Origin: an uncultured Verrucomicrobia subdivision 3 bacterium
GTDB lineage: Bacteria; Verrucomicrobiota; Verrucomicrobiia; Limisphaerales; UBA11358
NCBI GenBank assembly: GCA_903944085.1
Contig: CAJAQO010000033.1
Span: 1-64,000, forward strand
DNA: 64,000 nucleotides
Reading direction: 5' to 3'
In this document: positions 7,989-16,159 of the stretch, one piece after another
Layout: the number at the start of each line of letters is the position of its first letter
Position numbering within the stretch: position 1 is the first letter of the stretch
Made by a program: the position numbers and the translations under genes
Notes under the pieces: generated by a model
The model's input: the letters and a program-made list of their open reading frames with translations, nothing else
The model's database searches: none
What the model was told of the DNA's origin: nothing

Positions 7989-8284
7989 GCGATTTTCTCC
8001 CAGATTTTGATCTCCGGAAACGCCACGCACAATTCCTCCACGCGTGGCAACAGTGCTTTGAGGTGCGGCGATTGTAAATGCGCGTCGAGATGCGCCTGGC
8101 TCGTCCAGTTTTCGTGGAAGAGAAATTTCGCCGGCTCGTCCGGCGCGGCGTGCAGATCGTAATTCAGGCAGCCCGCTTCCTGGCGCGTGGGCGTGACCAG
8201 TCCGGTCAGGACTTTTTTCAACTCCGCTTCCTGGCCCGGCCGGGCTTGAAAGGTGGCGACGACGGTGATGGTTTTTGCGCTCAT
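7985..8284 (-). CDS. Putative quinol/antibiotic-biosynthesis-type monooxygenase (ABM domain)
   Basis: A 99-aa ferredoxin-fold protein of the ABM/YgiN family. Family marks are TFQARPGQEAELKKVLTGLV, the histidine in CLNYDLHAAPD, FLFHENWTSQAHLDAHLQSPHLKAL and a C-terminal strand. Such proteins are small cofactor-free dimers; the E. coli relative acts on menadiol, but the substrate here cannot be read from sequence. It lies just downstream of pyrF on the same strand, with only a 36-bp repeat-containing gap, so the two may be co-transcribed. Confidence 0.8.
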   Translation of the reverse strand: MSAKTITVVATFQARPGQEAELKKVLTGLVTPTRQEAGCLNYDLHAAPDEPAKFLFHENWTSQAHLDAHLQSPHLKALLPRVEELCVAFPEIKIWEKIA

Positions 8285-8293
8285 AATTTCAAT

Positions 8294-8323
8294 CGGTGTT
8301 TCATCTGTGAAAATCTGTGGCTA
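8294..8323. repeat. Dispersed AGCCACAGAT-type repeat, inverted copy
   Basis: GTGTTTCATCTGTGAAAATCTGTGGCT fills the gap between pyrF and the monooxygenase gene. Its last 20 bases, ATCTGTGAAAATCTGTGGCT, are the reverse complement of the start of the 3241-3310 element with one mismatch. It touches the pyrF stop codon. Confidence 0.6.
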
Positions 8324-9031
8324 AGAAATGGATTCTAAAATTTTCTCCGCCGCCGCGCGCGGATTTTCCGCCGCGTAAATCGGCCGGCCAATCACCAGCC
8401 AACTCGCGCCGGCCTGCATCGCTTCGCGCGGAGACAGCGTGCGTTTTTGGTCGTCAGCTTTTTCCGCGCCGGTGCGGATGCCCGGCGTGACAAGCTGGAT
8501 ATGCGCCGGCAAGATTTTTCGCAGCGCCATGATTTCCAGCGGCGAGCAGACCAGTCCGCGCAAGCCGGATTTCACCGCGAGCTGTGCCAGCCGCAAAACT
8601 TGTTTTTCGGTGTCCGCTTCGCAGCCGATTTCCGCGAGCGTTTCATTATTTGAACTCGTTAAAACGGTGACGCCGAGGACGAGCGGCGCGGGCCGGCCGA
8701 GCGATTTTGCCGTGTCTTGCGCGGATGTTTCCGCCGCGCGCATCATTTCGCTGCCGCCGCTGGTGTGAATCGTAGTCATTTGCACGTCCAGCCGCACGGC
8801 AGCAGCGACGGCTTTGGCGACCGTATTCGGGATGTCGTGAAATTTCAGATCGAGAAACACGCTCGCGCCGGTCGCGCGGATTTTTTTCACGATGTGCGGC
8901 CCGGCGGAAACAAACAGTTCCTTGCCGATCTTGAACGCGCCGACGGCCGGCGCAATTTGCTCCGCGAGTTTCAATGCCTGTTCCGCCGACGGCACGTCGA
9001 GCGCGACGATGATGGGATTTTTATGAGCCAC
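8321..9031 (-). CDS. pyrF: Orotidine 5'-phosphate decarboxylase
   Basis: A 236-aa TIM-barrel enzyme catalysing the last step of UMP synthesis. It has the first strand PIIVALDVPS, the catalytic lysine/aspartate array in VFLDLKFHDIPNTV, TIHTSGG, and the phosphate-binding end GASWLVIGRPIYAAENP. Group I (prokaryotic) length. The start appears to be GTG 9031, since no ATG lies nearer to the first strand; that codon falls inside a copy of the dispersed AGCCACAGAT repeat. Confidence 0.92.
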   Translation of the reverse strand: MAHKNPIIVALDVPSAEQALKLAEQIAPAVGAFKIGKELFVSAGPHIVKKIRATGASVFLDLKFHDIPNTVAKAVAAAVRLDVQMTTIHTSGGSEMMRAAETSAQDTAKSLGRPAPLVLGVTVLTSSNNETLAEIGCEADTEKQVLRLAQLAVKSGLRGLVCSPLEIMALRKILPAHIQLVTPGIRTGAEKADDQKRTLSPREAMQAGASWLVIGRPIYAAENPRAAAEKILESIS

Positions 9032-9050
9032 AGATGCACTCAGATAAACA
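9026..9050. repeat. Dispersed AGCCACAGAT-type repeat overlapping the pyrF start
   Basis: AGCCACAGAT, GCACTCAGAT and AAACACA follow one another, a shorter relative of the elements at 3241-3310 and 8294-8323. The predicted GTG start of pyrF (9029-9031) lies in its first ten bases. Confidence 0.5.
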
Positions 9051-9101
9051 CAAAGGAAACGCGAAGAAAAGTTTATCCGGCAACCGCGCGCGGGCCGTGG
9101 T

Positions 9102-9950
9102 TCAAGCTGACACTTGGCCCGCCGGGATTGGCTCCAGCAATTCGTAATCCACCAGCGCGTAAAGCAGCTCGCCGTCCTGCCGACGTTTCAAGTTGCCGTC
9201 CGCGTCGAAGCGCAGGATGACGTGGGCGGGCTTCATGTCCAGCACGCGGAAGCCGACCTCGGCCAGTTCGGCGGTGACAAAGCCAGTGGTTTCCATCAGG
9301 AATTGTTCGCGGATTTCGCCGGCCAACTGGCGCTGGTCGGCCACCTGTTGCGCGTCCAAGCCGGTGATCCAGCCGTAGAGCAAAATGTATTGCCGCCGGA
9401 TGTCGAGCGTGGCCTGCGGATAACGCGCCAGTTTCTGGGAAATCTTGGATTCCAGCCGGCCGCTCTGCCAGAGCTGGAGCAAATCCGGCGGCGCAAAAAT
9501 GGCCAGGGGTTTTTTGGTGGGAATGCGCCGGCGGCCCGGACCGCGGCGCGCGGCGCGCAGTTGCATGAGCAGGGCGATTTCTTCGAACGGGCTGTTGAAA
9601 TCCGCGTTCATGAATTTTTCCAGCGTCAGCGTGTCCACCGGCAATTCCTCGCCGACGCGGTTGTAGCGCACAACGATTTCCAGACTTTTTCCGTCCGCCG
9701 GCTTGGTCACGGTTCGGTAAATCGTGCTGGTGCCGCGCAGTTTTTGCCGGTGCGCGAGGAACCAGTCCGGCTCACGCCAGTTCTCCGGCATGAGCTGCTG
9801 CGCGAATGGCAGGCCGAACTCCGTGAGATACAAATCGCCGCCATCCGACGTCTGCGTGTGGAAATACGGCACGCCCAGAATATCGCGCGGCTGGAGGTTT
9901 GGCGGCAGGTTGTTCATCAATTCTGCGAAAGTCTGGCGGGCGAACGGCAT
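9102..9950 (-). CDS. Hypothetical protein, possible kinase-like fold
   Basis: A 282-aa soluble protein I do not recognise. The C-terminal third reads VGFRVLDMKPAHVILRFD, then a basic stretch with DGELLYALVDYELLEPI. The spacing of DMKPxH and VDYE recalls the catalytic and metal-binding loops of kinase-fold proteins (HxDxKxxN...DFE), as in small lipopolysaccharide or aminoglycoside kinases, but the catalytic aspartate and asparagine are not in the usual places and no ATP loop is visible. The middle has a basic patch ARRGPGRRRIPTKKP. Start ATG 9950; ATG 9917 is an alternative. It is divergent from hisD with 52 bp between. Confidence 0.55.
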   Translation of the reverse strand: MPFARQTFAELMNNLPPNLQPRDILGVPYFHTQTSDGGDLYLTEFGLPFAQQLMPENWREPDWFLAHRQKLRGTSTIYRTVTKPADGKSLEIVVRYNRVGEELPVDTLTLEKFMNADFNSPFEEIALLMQLRAARRGPGRRRIPTKKPLAIFAPPDLLQLWQSGRLESKISQKLARYPQATLDIRRQYILLYGWITGLDAQQVADQRQLAGEIREQFLMETTGFVTAELAEVGFRVLDMKPAHVILRFDADGNLKRRQDGELLYALVDYELLEPIPAGQVSA

Positions 9951-10002
9951 TCCGCCAGCCTAAAATTCTTCCTTCCGGCGGTATTTTTGATAGGCTGCGC
10001 GC

Positions 10003-11295
10003 ATGAAAATCATCCGCCACACCGACAAAGATTTTGTCGCGAAGCTCCGCGAAGTTGCCGCCGACTCCAGTTTGTTCGACGCCGAAATTGAATCGCGCAC
10101 CAAGGCGATTTTGCACGAGGTCTTCGTGCGCGGCGACGATGCGGTTCTGGAATTCACGGAGAAATTCGACGGCGCAAAGCTGTCTGCCGAGCAACTCGCC
10201 GTGACGCAGGCGGAGTTGATGGCCGCGTCGCTCAAGGCGGATGACTCGCTGCGCGCGGCGGTGGCGGAAGCGGAAAGCAATATCGCGAGCTTCGCCAAAA
10301 AATCCAAACGAAAAGCGTGGGCCGGAAAAAATTCCCACGGCGCGAGCGTCGGCGAAAAATTTGATCCGTTCACGCGCGTCGGCGTTTACATTCCCGGCGG
10401 CACCGCGCCGCTGGTCTCCACGGCGCTAATGACCATCACGCTGGCGAAGGTCGCCGGCTGCCAGGAAATCGTTGTGACCACGCCGTGCGGCAAAGACGGT
10501 TCCATCAATCCGGCGATTTTGTTCGCGGCTCGCGCGGCGGGGGCCACGGAAATTTACCGCGTCGGCGGCGCGCAGGCGATTGCGGCGCTGGCTTACGGCA
10601 CCAAAACGATTCGCCGCGTGCAGAAAATTTTTGGTCCCGGCAACGCCTACGTCAGCATGGCCAAACGGCTGCTCGTCGGGCGCGTGGCGATTGATCTGCT
10701 CGCCGGACCAAGCGATTTGCTGGTGCTGGCCGATGACACGGCGAATCCGCAGTTTGCCGCATCGGACATGCTGGCGCAGGCTGAACACGGTTCCGGCCAC
10801 GAACGCGTCTGGCTCGTGACGACTTCCGCAAAAATTCTCAAGGCCGTGGAAAAGGAAATTTCCAAACAGTTGCCCAAGCTGCCGCGCCGCGAATTCATCC
10901 AGCGCGTGCTCGACCGCAACACTTGGCTTATTCAGGTGGCCGGCGCCGCCGACGCCGTGGCGCTGGCGAACCAGCTTGCGCCGGAGCATTGCGAAGTCAT
11001 CGCGCGCGATGCGCGGCGCGTGAGCGGCGGCATCGTGACGGCGGGCGCGATTTTTCTCGGCAACTGGTCGCCGACGGTGCTCGGCGATTACGTCGCCGGG
11101 CCGAGCCATGTGCTGCCGACTGACGGCGCGGGCGCGTCGTTTGCCGGCCTGACGGTGGATCAATTCCAGCGCCGCACCAGCGTGGTGGAATACAATCGCG
11201 CGGCGCTGAAGAAGGCGCTGAAGTCGGTGAAAAAATTCGCGGAACTCGAAGGCCTCGGCGCGCATGGAAAATCCGCAGAACTGCGAGTAATATGA
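10003..11295 (+). CDS. hisD: Histidinol dehydrogenase
   Basis: A 430-aa zinc-dependent enzyme oxidising histidinol to histidine with two NAD+. Motifs: GVYIPGGTAPLVSTALM, the NAD-site GPGNAYVSMAKRLL, IDLLAGPSDLLVLAD, zinc ligands Gln and His in MLAQAEHGSGHE, LAPEHCEV, and the signature GNWSPTVLGDYVAGPSHVLPT. Length is standard. The last four bases overlap the hisC start (ATGA), so the two are translationally coupled. No other his genes are present in the window. Confidence 0.96.
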   Translation: MKIIRHTDKDFVAKLREVAADSSLFDAEIESRTKAILHEVFVRGDDAVLEFTEKFDGAKLSAEQLAVTQAELMAASLKADDSLRAAVAEAESNIASFAKKSKRKAWAGKNSHGASVGEKFDPFTRVGVYIPGGTAPLVSTALMTITLAKVAGCQEIVVTTPCGKDGSINPAILFAARAAGATEIYRVGGAQAIAALAYGTKTIRRVQKIFGPGNAYVSMAKRLLVGRVAIDLLAGPSDLLVLADDTANPQFAASDMLAQAEHGSGHERVWLVTTSAKILKAVEKEISKQLPKLPRREFIQRVLDRNTWLIQVAGAADAVALANQLAPEHCEVIARDARRVSGGIVTAGAIFLGNWSPTVLGDYVAGPSHVLPTDGAGASFAGLTVDQFQRRTSVVEYNRAALKKALKSVKKFAELEGLGAHGKSAELRVI

Positions 11296-12419
11296 AAACA
11301 CCAAGCAATTTAATCCGTCCGCTCGTCCACAACTTGCACGCTTATGTGCCGGGCGAGCAGCCGAAGATCAAAGGGTTGATCAAACTCAACACGAACGAGA
11401 ATCCGTATCCGCCGGCACCGCGCGTGCTGGCGGCGGTCAAGGCGGCGGTGGACGGGCGGCTGCGGCTGTATCCGAATCCGACGGCGCAGGGGCTGCGCGA
11501 AAAGCTGGCGAAGCTGCACGGCTGCCGGCCGGAAAATATTTTCGTCGGCAATGGCTCCGATGAAGTGCTGGCGCTCGCCGTGCGGGCCTTTGCCGAGCCG
11601 AGCAAAGGGCTGAGCGCCATTTTCGGCAAACAGGCCGACCGCTCCAAGTCCGTGGTGCAGTATTTTGTCCCGAGCTATTCGCTCTATCCGGTGCTGGCGG
11701 ACATCCACGGCGCGGTGAAAAATCCGGTGATGCTGAAATTTGATTTTGCCCTGCCCAGCCCGGCGGAGCTGAAGCGCGGCCGGCAATGGGATTTCAACGC
11801 GGCGCTCTCGCTGGTGACCACGCCGAACGCGCCCAGCGGCTGCGGCTACCGGACGGCGGCGCTGGCGGAACTTTGCCGCGCGCAAAAACGCGGCGTCGTG
11901 CTGCTGGACGAGGCGTATGCGGATTTTGCGGCGGAAAACGCGCTGGCGCTCGCCTTGAAATTTCCGAACGTGCTGGTGGCCCGGACTTTTTCCAAGGCAT
12001 ATTCGCTGTGTTTCCAGCGTGTCGGCTATTGTGTTGGCCAGGCCGAACTCGTCGCGGCGCTCGACAAAATCCGCGACAGCTACAATGTGAACGGCCTCGG
12101 CCAGATTGCCGCCGAGGCGACGCTCGACGAGCTGGATTATTACCGCGCCAATTTTCAGAAAATCATCACCACCCGCGAATGGCTAGGCCGCGAGCTGACG
12201 GCGCTGGACTTTCGCGTGCTGCCGAGCCAGACGAATTTCATCCTCGCCCGGCCGCCGTTGTTTCCGGCGGAGGACTGGCTGGCGAAATTGCGCGGGCAGA
12301 AAATTCTCGTGCGCTGGTTCCGCGCGCCGGAGCTGAAAGATTTTCTGCGCATCACCGTCGGCACGCCGGCGGAAGCGGCGGCGCTGGTCGCGGCGGCGCG
12401 AAAGATTTTGCACGCGTGA
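11292..12419 (+). CDS. hisC: Histidinol-phosphate aminotransferase
   Basis: A 375-aa fold-type I PLP enzyme converting imidazole-acetol phosphate to histidinol phosphate. It begins with the family opener IKLNTNENPYPPAPRV, has NGSDEVLALA, the TPNAPSGCGY site and a PLP-lysine in ARTFSKAYSLCFQRVGY near residue 235, followed by ILVRWF and a closing ITVGTPAE. It starts inside the hisD stop. Together they form a partial histidine operon. Confidence 0.93.
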   Translation: MKTPSNLIRPLVHNLHAYVPGEQPKIKGLIKLNTNENPYPPAPRVLAAVKAAVDGRLRLYPNPTAQGLREKLAKLHGCRPENIFVGNGSDEVLALAVRAFAEPSKGLSAIFGKQADRSKSVVQYFVPSYSLYPVLADIHGAVKNPVMLKFDFALPSPAELKRGRQWDFNAALSLVTTPNAPSGCGYRTAALAELCRAQKRGVVLLDEAYADFAAENALALALKFPNVLVARTFSKAYSLCFQRVGYCVGQAELVAALDKIRDSYNVNGLGQIAAEATLDELDYYRANFQKIITTREWLGRELTALDFRVLPSQTNFILARPPLFPAEDWLAKLRGQKILVRWFRAPELKDFLRITVGTPAEAAALVAAARKILHA

Positions 12420-12493
12420 CCGCCAGCCTCCGGCTGGATTTAGCCGGCGATTCTTGATGGCATCCGGCGGTGATTTCTGCTAGAAACCCCAGC

Positions 12494-13309
12494 GTGTATC
12501 TGGAGTTTTATGGATTAAAAGTATCGCCGTTCGACATCACGCCGAATCCGCGCTTTCTTTTTCACAGCACCAAACACCGCGAAGCGTTCAACCATCTGCT
12601 CTACGGCATCCGCGAGCGCAAAGGCTTTGTGCAGCTCACCGGCGAAGTTGGCGCGGGCAAAACCACCTTGTGCCGGGCCTTGCTGGAACATCTCGACGGC
12701 CATTATTCCACCGCACTGATCATGAATCCCGTGCTGAACGGGGATGAACTGATGCGGGCCATCGCCACGGAATTCGGTTTGCTCGTGAAAGGCCTCGACC
12801 GGCTGGAAACCATTGCGGCGATCAGCGATTTTCTGCTGAAGCAAACTTTGGCCGGCAAGGAAACGGTGTTGATCGTGGACGAGGCGCAAAATTTGACGGA
12901 GGATTTGCTGGAGCAGGTGCGGCTGATTTCCAATATCGAGACCGATGACCGCAAATTGTTGCAGATCGTTTTGATGGGCCAGCCGGAGTTGCGCGACCGC
13001 CTGAACAGCCACAAGCTCCGGCAACTGCGCCAGCGCATCACCGTGCGCTACCATTTGAATCCGTTGACGCGGAACGAAGTCGGGCAGTATATTCACCACC
13101 GGCTGGCGCTGGCCGGTTCGGCCGGCGTGCCGACGTTCACAATGCCGGCCATCTGGCGCGTGTTCGGCTACAGCCAGGGCATTCCGCGCCTGGTCAACGC
13201 CATTTGCGACAAGGCGCTGTTGGCGGGCTTTGTCGAACGCAGTTACCGGATCAATTATCGGATGGTGGGACGCGCCATCCGCGAACTGGAAGGAAACATT
13301 CACGCATGA
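12494..13309 (+). CDS. ExeA/GspA-like AAA ATPase
   Basis: A 271-aa AAA-type ATPase of the ExeA/GspA family. Opener YLEFYGLKVSPFDITPNPRF is typical of that family, followed by the Walker A loop LTGEVGAGKTTLCRALL, Walker B VLIVDEAQNLTEDLLEQ, sensor QIVLMGQPELRDRL and the arginine-rich LRQLRQRITVRYHL. These proteins help place or assemble secretion machinery in the envelope; no peptidoglycan-binding domain is present here. I chose GTG 12494 because family members start at this MYLxFYGL; GTG 12470 adds eight residues. The stop overlaps the following gspB-like gene. Confidence 0.8.
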   Translation: MYLEFYGLKVSPFDITPNPRFLFHSTKHREAFNHLLYGIRERKGFVQLTGEVGAGKTTLCRALLEHLDGHYSTALIMNPVLNGDELMRAIATEFGLLVKGLDRLETIAAISDFLLKQTLAGKETVLIVDEAQNLTEDLLEQVRLISNIETDDRKLLQIVLMGQPELRDRLNSHKLRQLRQRITVRYHLNPLTRNEVGQYIHHRLALAGSAGVPTFTMPAIWRVFGYSQGIPRLVNAICDKALLAGFVERSYRINYRMVGRAIRELEGNIHA

Positions 13310-13791
13310 GTTTGATCAACGATGCCTTGAAGCAGGCGCGTAAAGCCCCGCCGCGCAGCGCGCCCAGCGCGCTGCCGCCGCTCCAGCCGACGGCCGACGA
13401 AGATTCGCCGGTGGCCGCTTGGCTGTTGTCAGCCATCGTGATTCTGTTGATTGTCGCGGCGATTTTTTTCATCGGCTGGGCGGTGGCGCATCATACCGTC
13501 CGCACCATTGTGGCCACACCCGATCCGGCGGCCACGCCGCCGGTCGTCGGCATCACCTTGCCCGCCGTCACGCCGCATCCAGTCGAACCGCCGCCGCCGC
13601 TCAACCCGCCGTCCGCGCCCAAGCTGCAAGGCATTTTTTATTCGCCCACCGGGTCATCCGCCATTGTGGACGGCAAAACCGTGCGGACCGGCGACCAATT
13701 TCACGAGTTTCGCGTAAAGTCCATTTCCAAATTCACCGTGACGCTCGTCGGGCCGGACAAAAAGGAAATCAAAATTGGCATGGGCAACTGA
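13306..13791 (+). CDS. GspB-like membrane protein
   Basis: A 161-aa protein with an N-terminal motif MSLINDALKQARK, matching the start of general secretion pathway protein B, then one membrane span at about residues 36-60 (AAWLLSAIVILLIVAAIFFI), a Pro/Thr-rich periplasmic linker, and a C-terminal domain (LQGIFYSPTGSSAIVDGKTV...TLVGPDKKEI) like the OB-type periplasmic part of PilP/GspB proteins. It overlaps the ExeA-like gene by four bases, the pairing expected of a GspA-GspB unit. The target machine is not encoded nearby, unless it serves the pseudopilin at 20858. Confidence 0.75.
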   Translation: MSLINDALKQARKAPPRSAPSALPPLQPTADEDSPVAAWLLSAIVILLIVAAIFFIGWAVAHHTVRTIVATPDPAATPPVVGITLPAVTPHPVEPPPPLNPPSAPKLQGIFYSPTGSSAIVDGKTVRTGDQFHEFRVKSISKFTVTLVGPDKKEIKIGMGN

Positions 13792-13795
13792 CACA

Positions 13796-14500
13796 ATGCC
13801 GCTGCGAAAATTTTTATCCCGTTCGCCGCTGGCGGCCCGCGTCGCGCCGTTTGTCATTTTCGTTTTGCTCACCGCCGCGCAGGGAAAATTCGGGCCAGCC
13901 TCGGCCTACTGGTTTTATTTTGCCAAAACGCTCGTCGGAGCTTGGCTCATCTTTGAAATCCGCCCGCTCGTCGCGGAAATGCGCTGGGCGTTCAGTTGGG
14001 AGGCGGTCGCGGTCGGCGTCGGCATCTTTGCCATCTGGGTTGGCATCAGCGGCGAATGGACCACGCAGAATTCGTTGTGGGTGAAGCTCGGCGTTTCAAC
14101 GCCGCCAAAAAATCTGCTGCCGACGTGGAATCCAAACGCCCAGTTCGGCGTCGGCTCCGCGCTGGCGTGGCTGTTTGTGGTGGTGCGGATTCTTGGCTCA
14201 ACATTTGTCGTCCCGCCGCTGGAAGAAACTTTTTACCGCTCGTTTTTGTATCGCTACCTCGCCAGCCAGAATTTTTTGTCCGTGCCTTTGAATAAATTTT
14301 TACCGCTGCCGTTTCTGGCGACGGCGGCGTTGTTTGGTCTGGCGCACAATGAATGGCTCGCGGGCATCGTGTGCGGCGCGGCGTATCAGTGGCTGGTGCT
14401 GCGGAAAAACCGGCTGGGCGATACGATGACGGCGCACGCCATCACGAATTTTCTGCTGGGAATCTGGATCGTCTGGCGCGGCGCGTGGAATTTCTGGTAA
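13796..14500 (+). CDS. CPBP-family intramembrane metalloprotease, exosortase-associated type
   Basis: A 234-aa integral membrane protein with about six hydrophobic segments. The CPBP catalytic set is visible: the double glutamate and arginine in VPPLEETFYRSFLYRY (near residue 142), the histidine in ALFGLAHNEW, and the last motif DTMTAHAITNFLLG. The overall pattern resembles the CAAX-protease-related proteins linked to exosortase systems (TIGR03008), but no exosortase or PEP-CTERM gene is seen in this window. It starts 4 bp after the gspB-like gene, so it is likely in the same transcript. Confidence 0.8.
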   Translation: MPLRKFLSRSPLAARVAPFVIFVLLTAAQGKFGPASAYWFYFAKTLVGAWLIFEIRPLVAEMRWAFSWEAVAVGVGIFAIWVGISGEWTTQNSLWVKLGVSTPPKNLLPTWNPNAQFGVGSALAWLFVVVRILGSTFVVPPLEETFYRSFLYRYLASQNFLSVPLNKFLPLPFLATAALFGLAHNEWLAGIVCGAAYQWLVLRKNRLGDTMTAHAITNFLLGIWIVWRGAWNFW

Positions 14501-14516
14501 GTTTCCGCGGCTCTTT

Positions 14517-14586
14517 TCTTAATCCAAATCTGGCTCGTAATCATAATCTCAAAACGGATTAAGATTAAGCTGACGATTAAGCTTAT
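14517..14586. repeat. ATTAAG-rich dispersed repeat in convergent gap
   Basis: The gap between the protease and TolC-like genes, which converge, holds CTTAATCC and then CGGATTAAGATTAAGCTGA and CGATTAAGCTTA. A relative with a long perfect inverted repeat is at 49321-49386. The inverted CTTAATC/GATTAAG arms could act as a weak bidirectional hairpin. Confidence 0.5.
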
Positions 14587-14592
14587 GGTTTT

Positions 14593-16116
14593 TTACTTCA
14601 CCGTCACATCCAGATTCCGGCGCTCGAGCGTGCTGCCCTCCTGCTGGGCGAGATTTGAAAGCGCTTCGTTGTAGTTGGCCAGCGCGCGGATTTCCTGCGA
14701 GCGCGCCGCCGTCAAATTATTTTGCAACTGCAGCACGGTGAAAGTGGTGCTTTTGCCGACGGCATATTTTTTCTGTTCGGCGTCGAGCGCGGCTTCGGCA
14801 TAAATGCGCTGCTGCTTCGTGGCCCCGACGCTTTCCCAGGCCGACTGCGCCTGCTTCACTGCGTTGTCAATTTCCACCATGACGTTTTGTTCGAGCTGCT
14901 TGAGCTTTAGCAGATATTGCTGCTCGACAGCCTTGTCCGACTTCAAAGTATTGCGTGGTCCCACATTGCTCAACGGCACGGACAACTGCCCGCCGTAACT
15001 GTAAAACGGCCGGTTCGCGGTGCCATACTGATCGAAGGCGTCACCAAAACCTTGCCCGGCACCGTTGTAACCATAGCTGCCCGTGAGGTCGAGCTGCGGA
15101 AAAAGTTGGTTGCGGTCGTATTTCAACTGGATGCCCTGCTGCTCCAGCGTCAGCTTGGCCTGCAACAAATCCGGCCGTGCGGCCAGCCCCTTGCTCCAAC
15201 TGTCCTGCACATCAAACAATTGTCGCACTGCTTCCAGCGTCGCCGCCGGCGTGAGGTCCACGTCGTGCCACTGCAGATAATTGTCCGTGATCAGATTCTT
15301 CAGCGTGTTTTCATCGGATACGAGCGTGAACTGCGCGGCGATCAAATTCGCGCGGCTCTGCGCCACTTGCGCCTGGTCCTGTTCGATCGTCCCGCCGCGT
15401 TCGGCGATCACCTTGATTTGCACCCGCTGATTGTCTTCGTCGAGCTGTGTCTGCGCCAGATTCAAGGCTTCCTGCTGAACCTCGACATTTTCATGCGCAT
15501 AAATGAGTTCATAGAACGCGTTTTCCACCGCCGAGACCGTGGTGATGAGCTGCTGGCGCAAACCCTGTTCGGAATATTTCAACTGGTTTTTGGCGGCGCT
15601 GATGTTCAGCCGCGTTTCATCAATCCAAAAATTCTTCAGCAGCGGCTGGTCCAGATTTATGCCGACGCTGCCGCTCGAGCTGTCGCCGTTAACGTCGTAT
15701 TTGGTGACATTTCCATCCAAACCATAGGTCGCCCCGGAAGGCAGGGTGCCGCCCAGTTTGGTATCAAATGAATTGTAGTCGGTCACCGGAATACCGCCCG
15801 GAGAAGTAACAATATTCGTTATGCCATTGATGACATTGGTGATTTGCGTTCCGCCCACCGTGAGCAGACCACCTTGGTCATTGTGGTGATGTGTGCCGGA
15901 AATGCTCAACGTCGGATCATAGCCCGCGTAGGCCGCGTGCAAATTGAACAGCGATTTCTCCGGCTCGTAGCGCTCCACCCGCACGTCGAAGTTGTGCTTG
16001 AGCGCCTCGGCAAGACAATCTTGCAGCGACAAGGCCCGCACCGCCGGCGCATTGGTCTGCGCGACCGCCGCCGACACGAGGCCGGCAACAAATAAACTGA
16101 CACCGATTTTTTTCAT
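14593..16116 (-). CDS. TolC-like outer membrane efflux channel
   Basis: A 507-aa outer membrane factor. A signal peptide (MKKIGVSLFVAGLVSAAVAQ) is followed by the family opener LSLQDCLAEALKHNFDVRVERY, a strand region rich in Thr/Gly/Asn, long coiled-coil helices (AENAFYELIYAHENVEVQQEAL and a second set near residues 400-480), and the duplicated half-repeat structure of TolC proteins. It would form a trimeric channel through the outer membrane for type I secretion or efflux. No partner pump or adaptor gene is adjacent. Start ATG 16116 gives a clean signal peptide, unlike the upstream ATG 16146. Confidence 0.85.
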   Translation of the reverse strand: MKKIGVSLFVAGLVSAAVAQTNAPAVRALSLQDCLAEALKHNFDVRVERYEPEKSLFNLHAAYAGYDPTLSISGTHHHNDQGGLLTVGGTQITNVINGITNIVTSPGGIPVTDYNSFDTKLGGTLPSGATYGLDGNVTKYDVNGDSSSGSVGINLDQPLLKNFWIDETRLNISAAKNQLKYSEQGLRQQLITTVSAVENAFYELIYAHENVEVQQEALNLAQTQLDEDNQRVQIKVIAERGGTIEQDQAQVAQSRANLIAAQFTLVSDENTLKNLITDNYLQWHDVDLTPAATLEAVRQLFDVQDSWSKGLAARPDLLQAKLTLEQQGIQLKYDRNQLFPQLDLTGSYGYNGAGQGFGDAFDQYGTANRPFYSYGGQLSVPLSNVGPRNTLKSDKAVEQQYLLKLKQLEQNVMVEIDNAVKQAQSAWESVGATKQQRIYAEAALDAEQKKYAVGKSTTFTVLQLQNNLTAARSQEIRALANYNEALSNLAQQEGSTLERRNLDVTVK

Positions 16117-16159
16117 TGGCAAACCAGACGCCGGCCGCCGCGGCAAAGTAACCGAAAGG

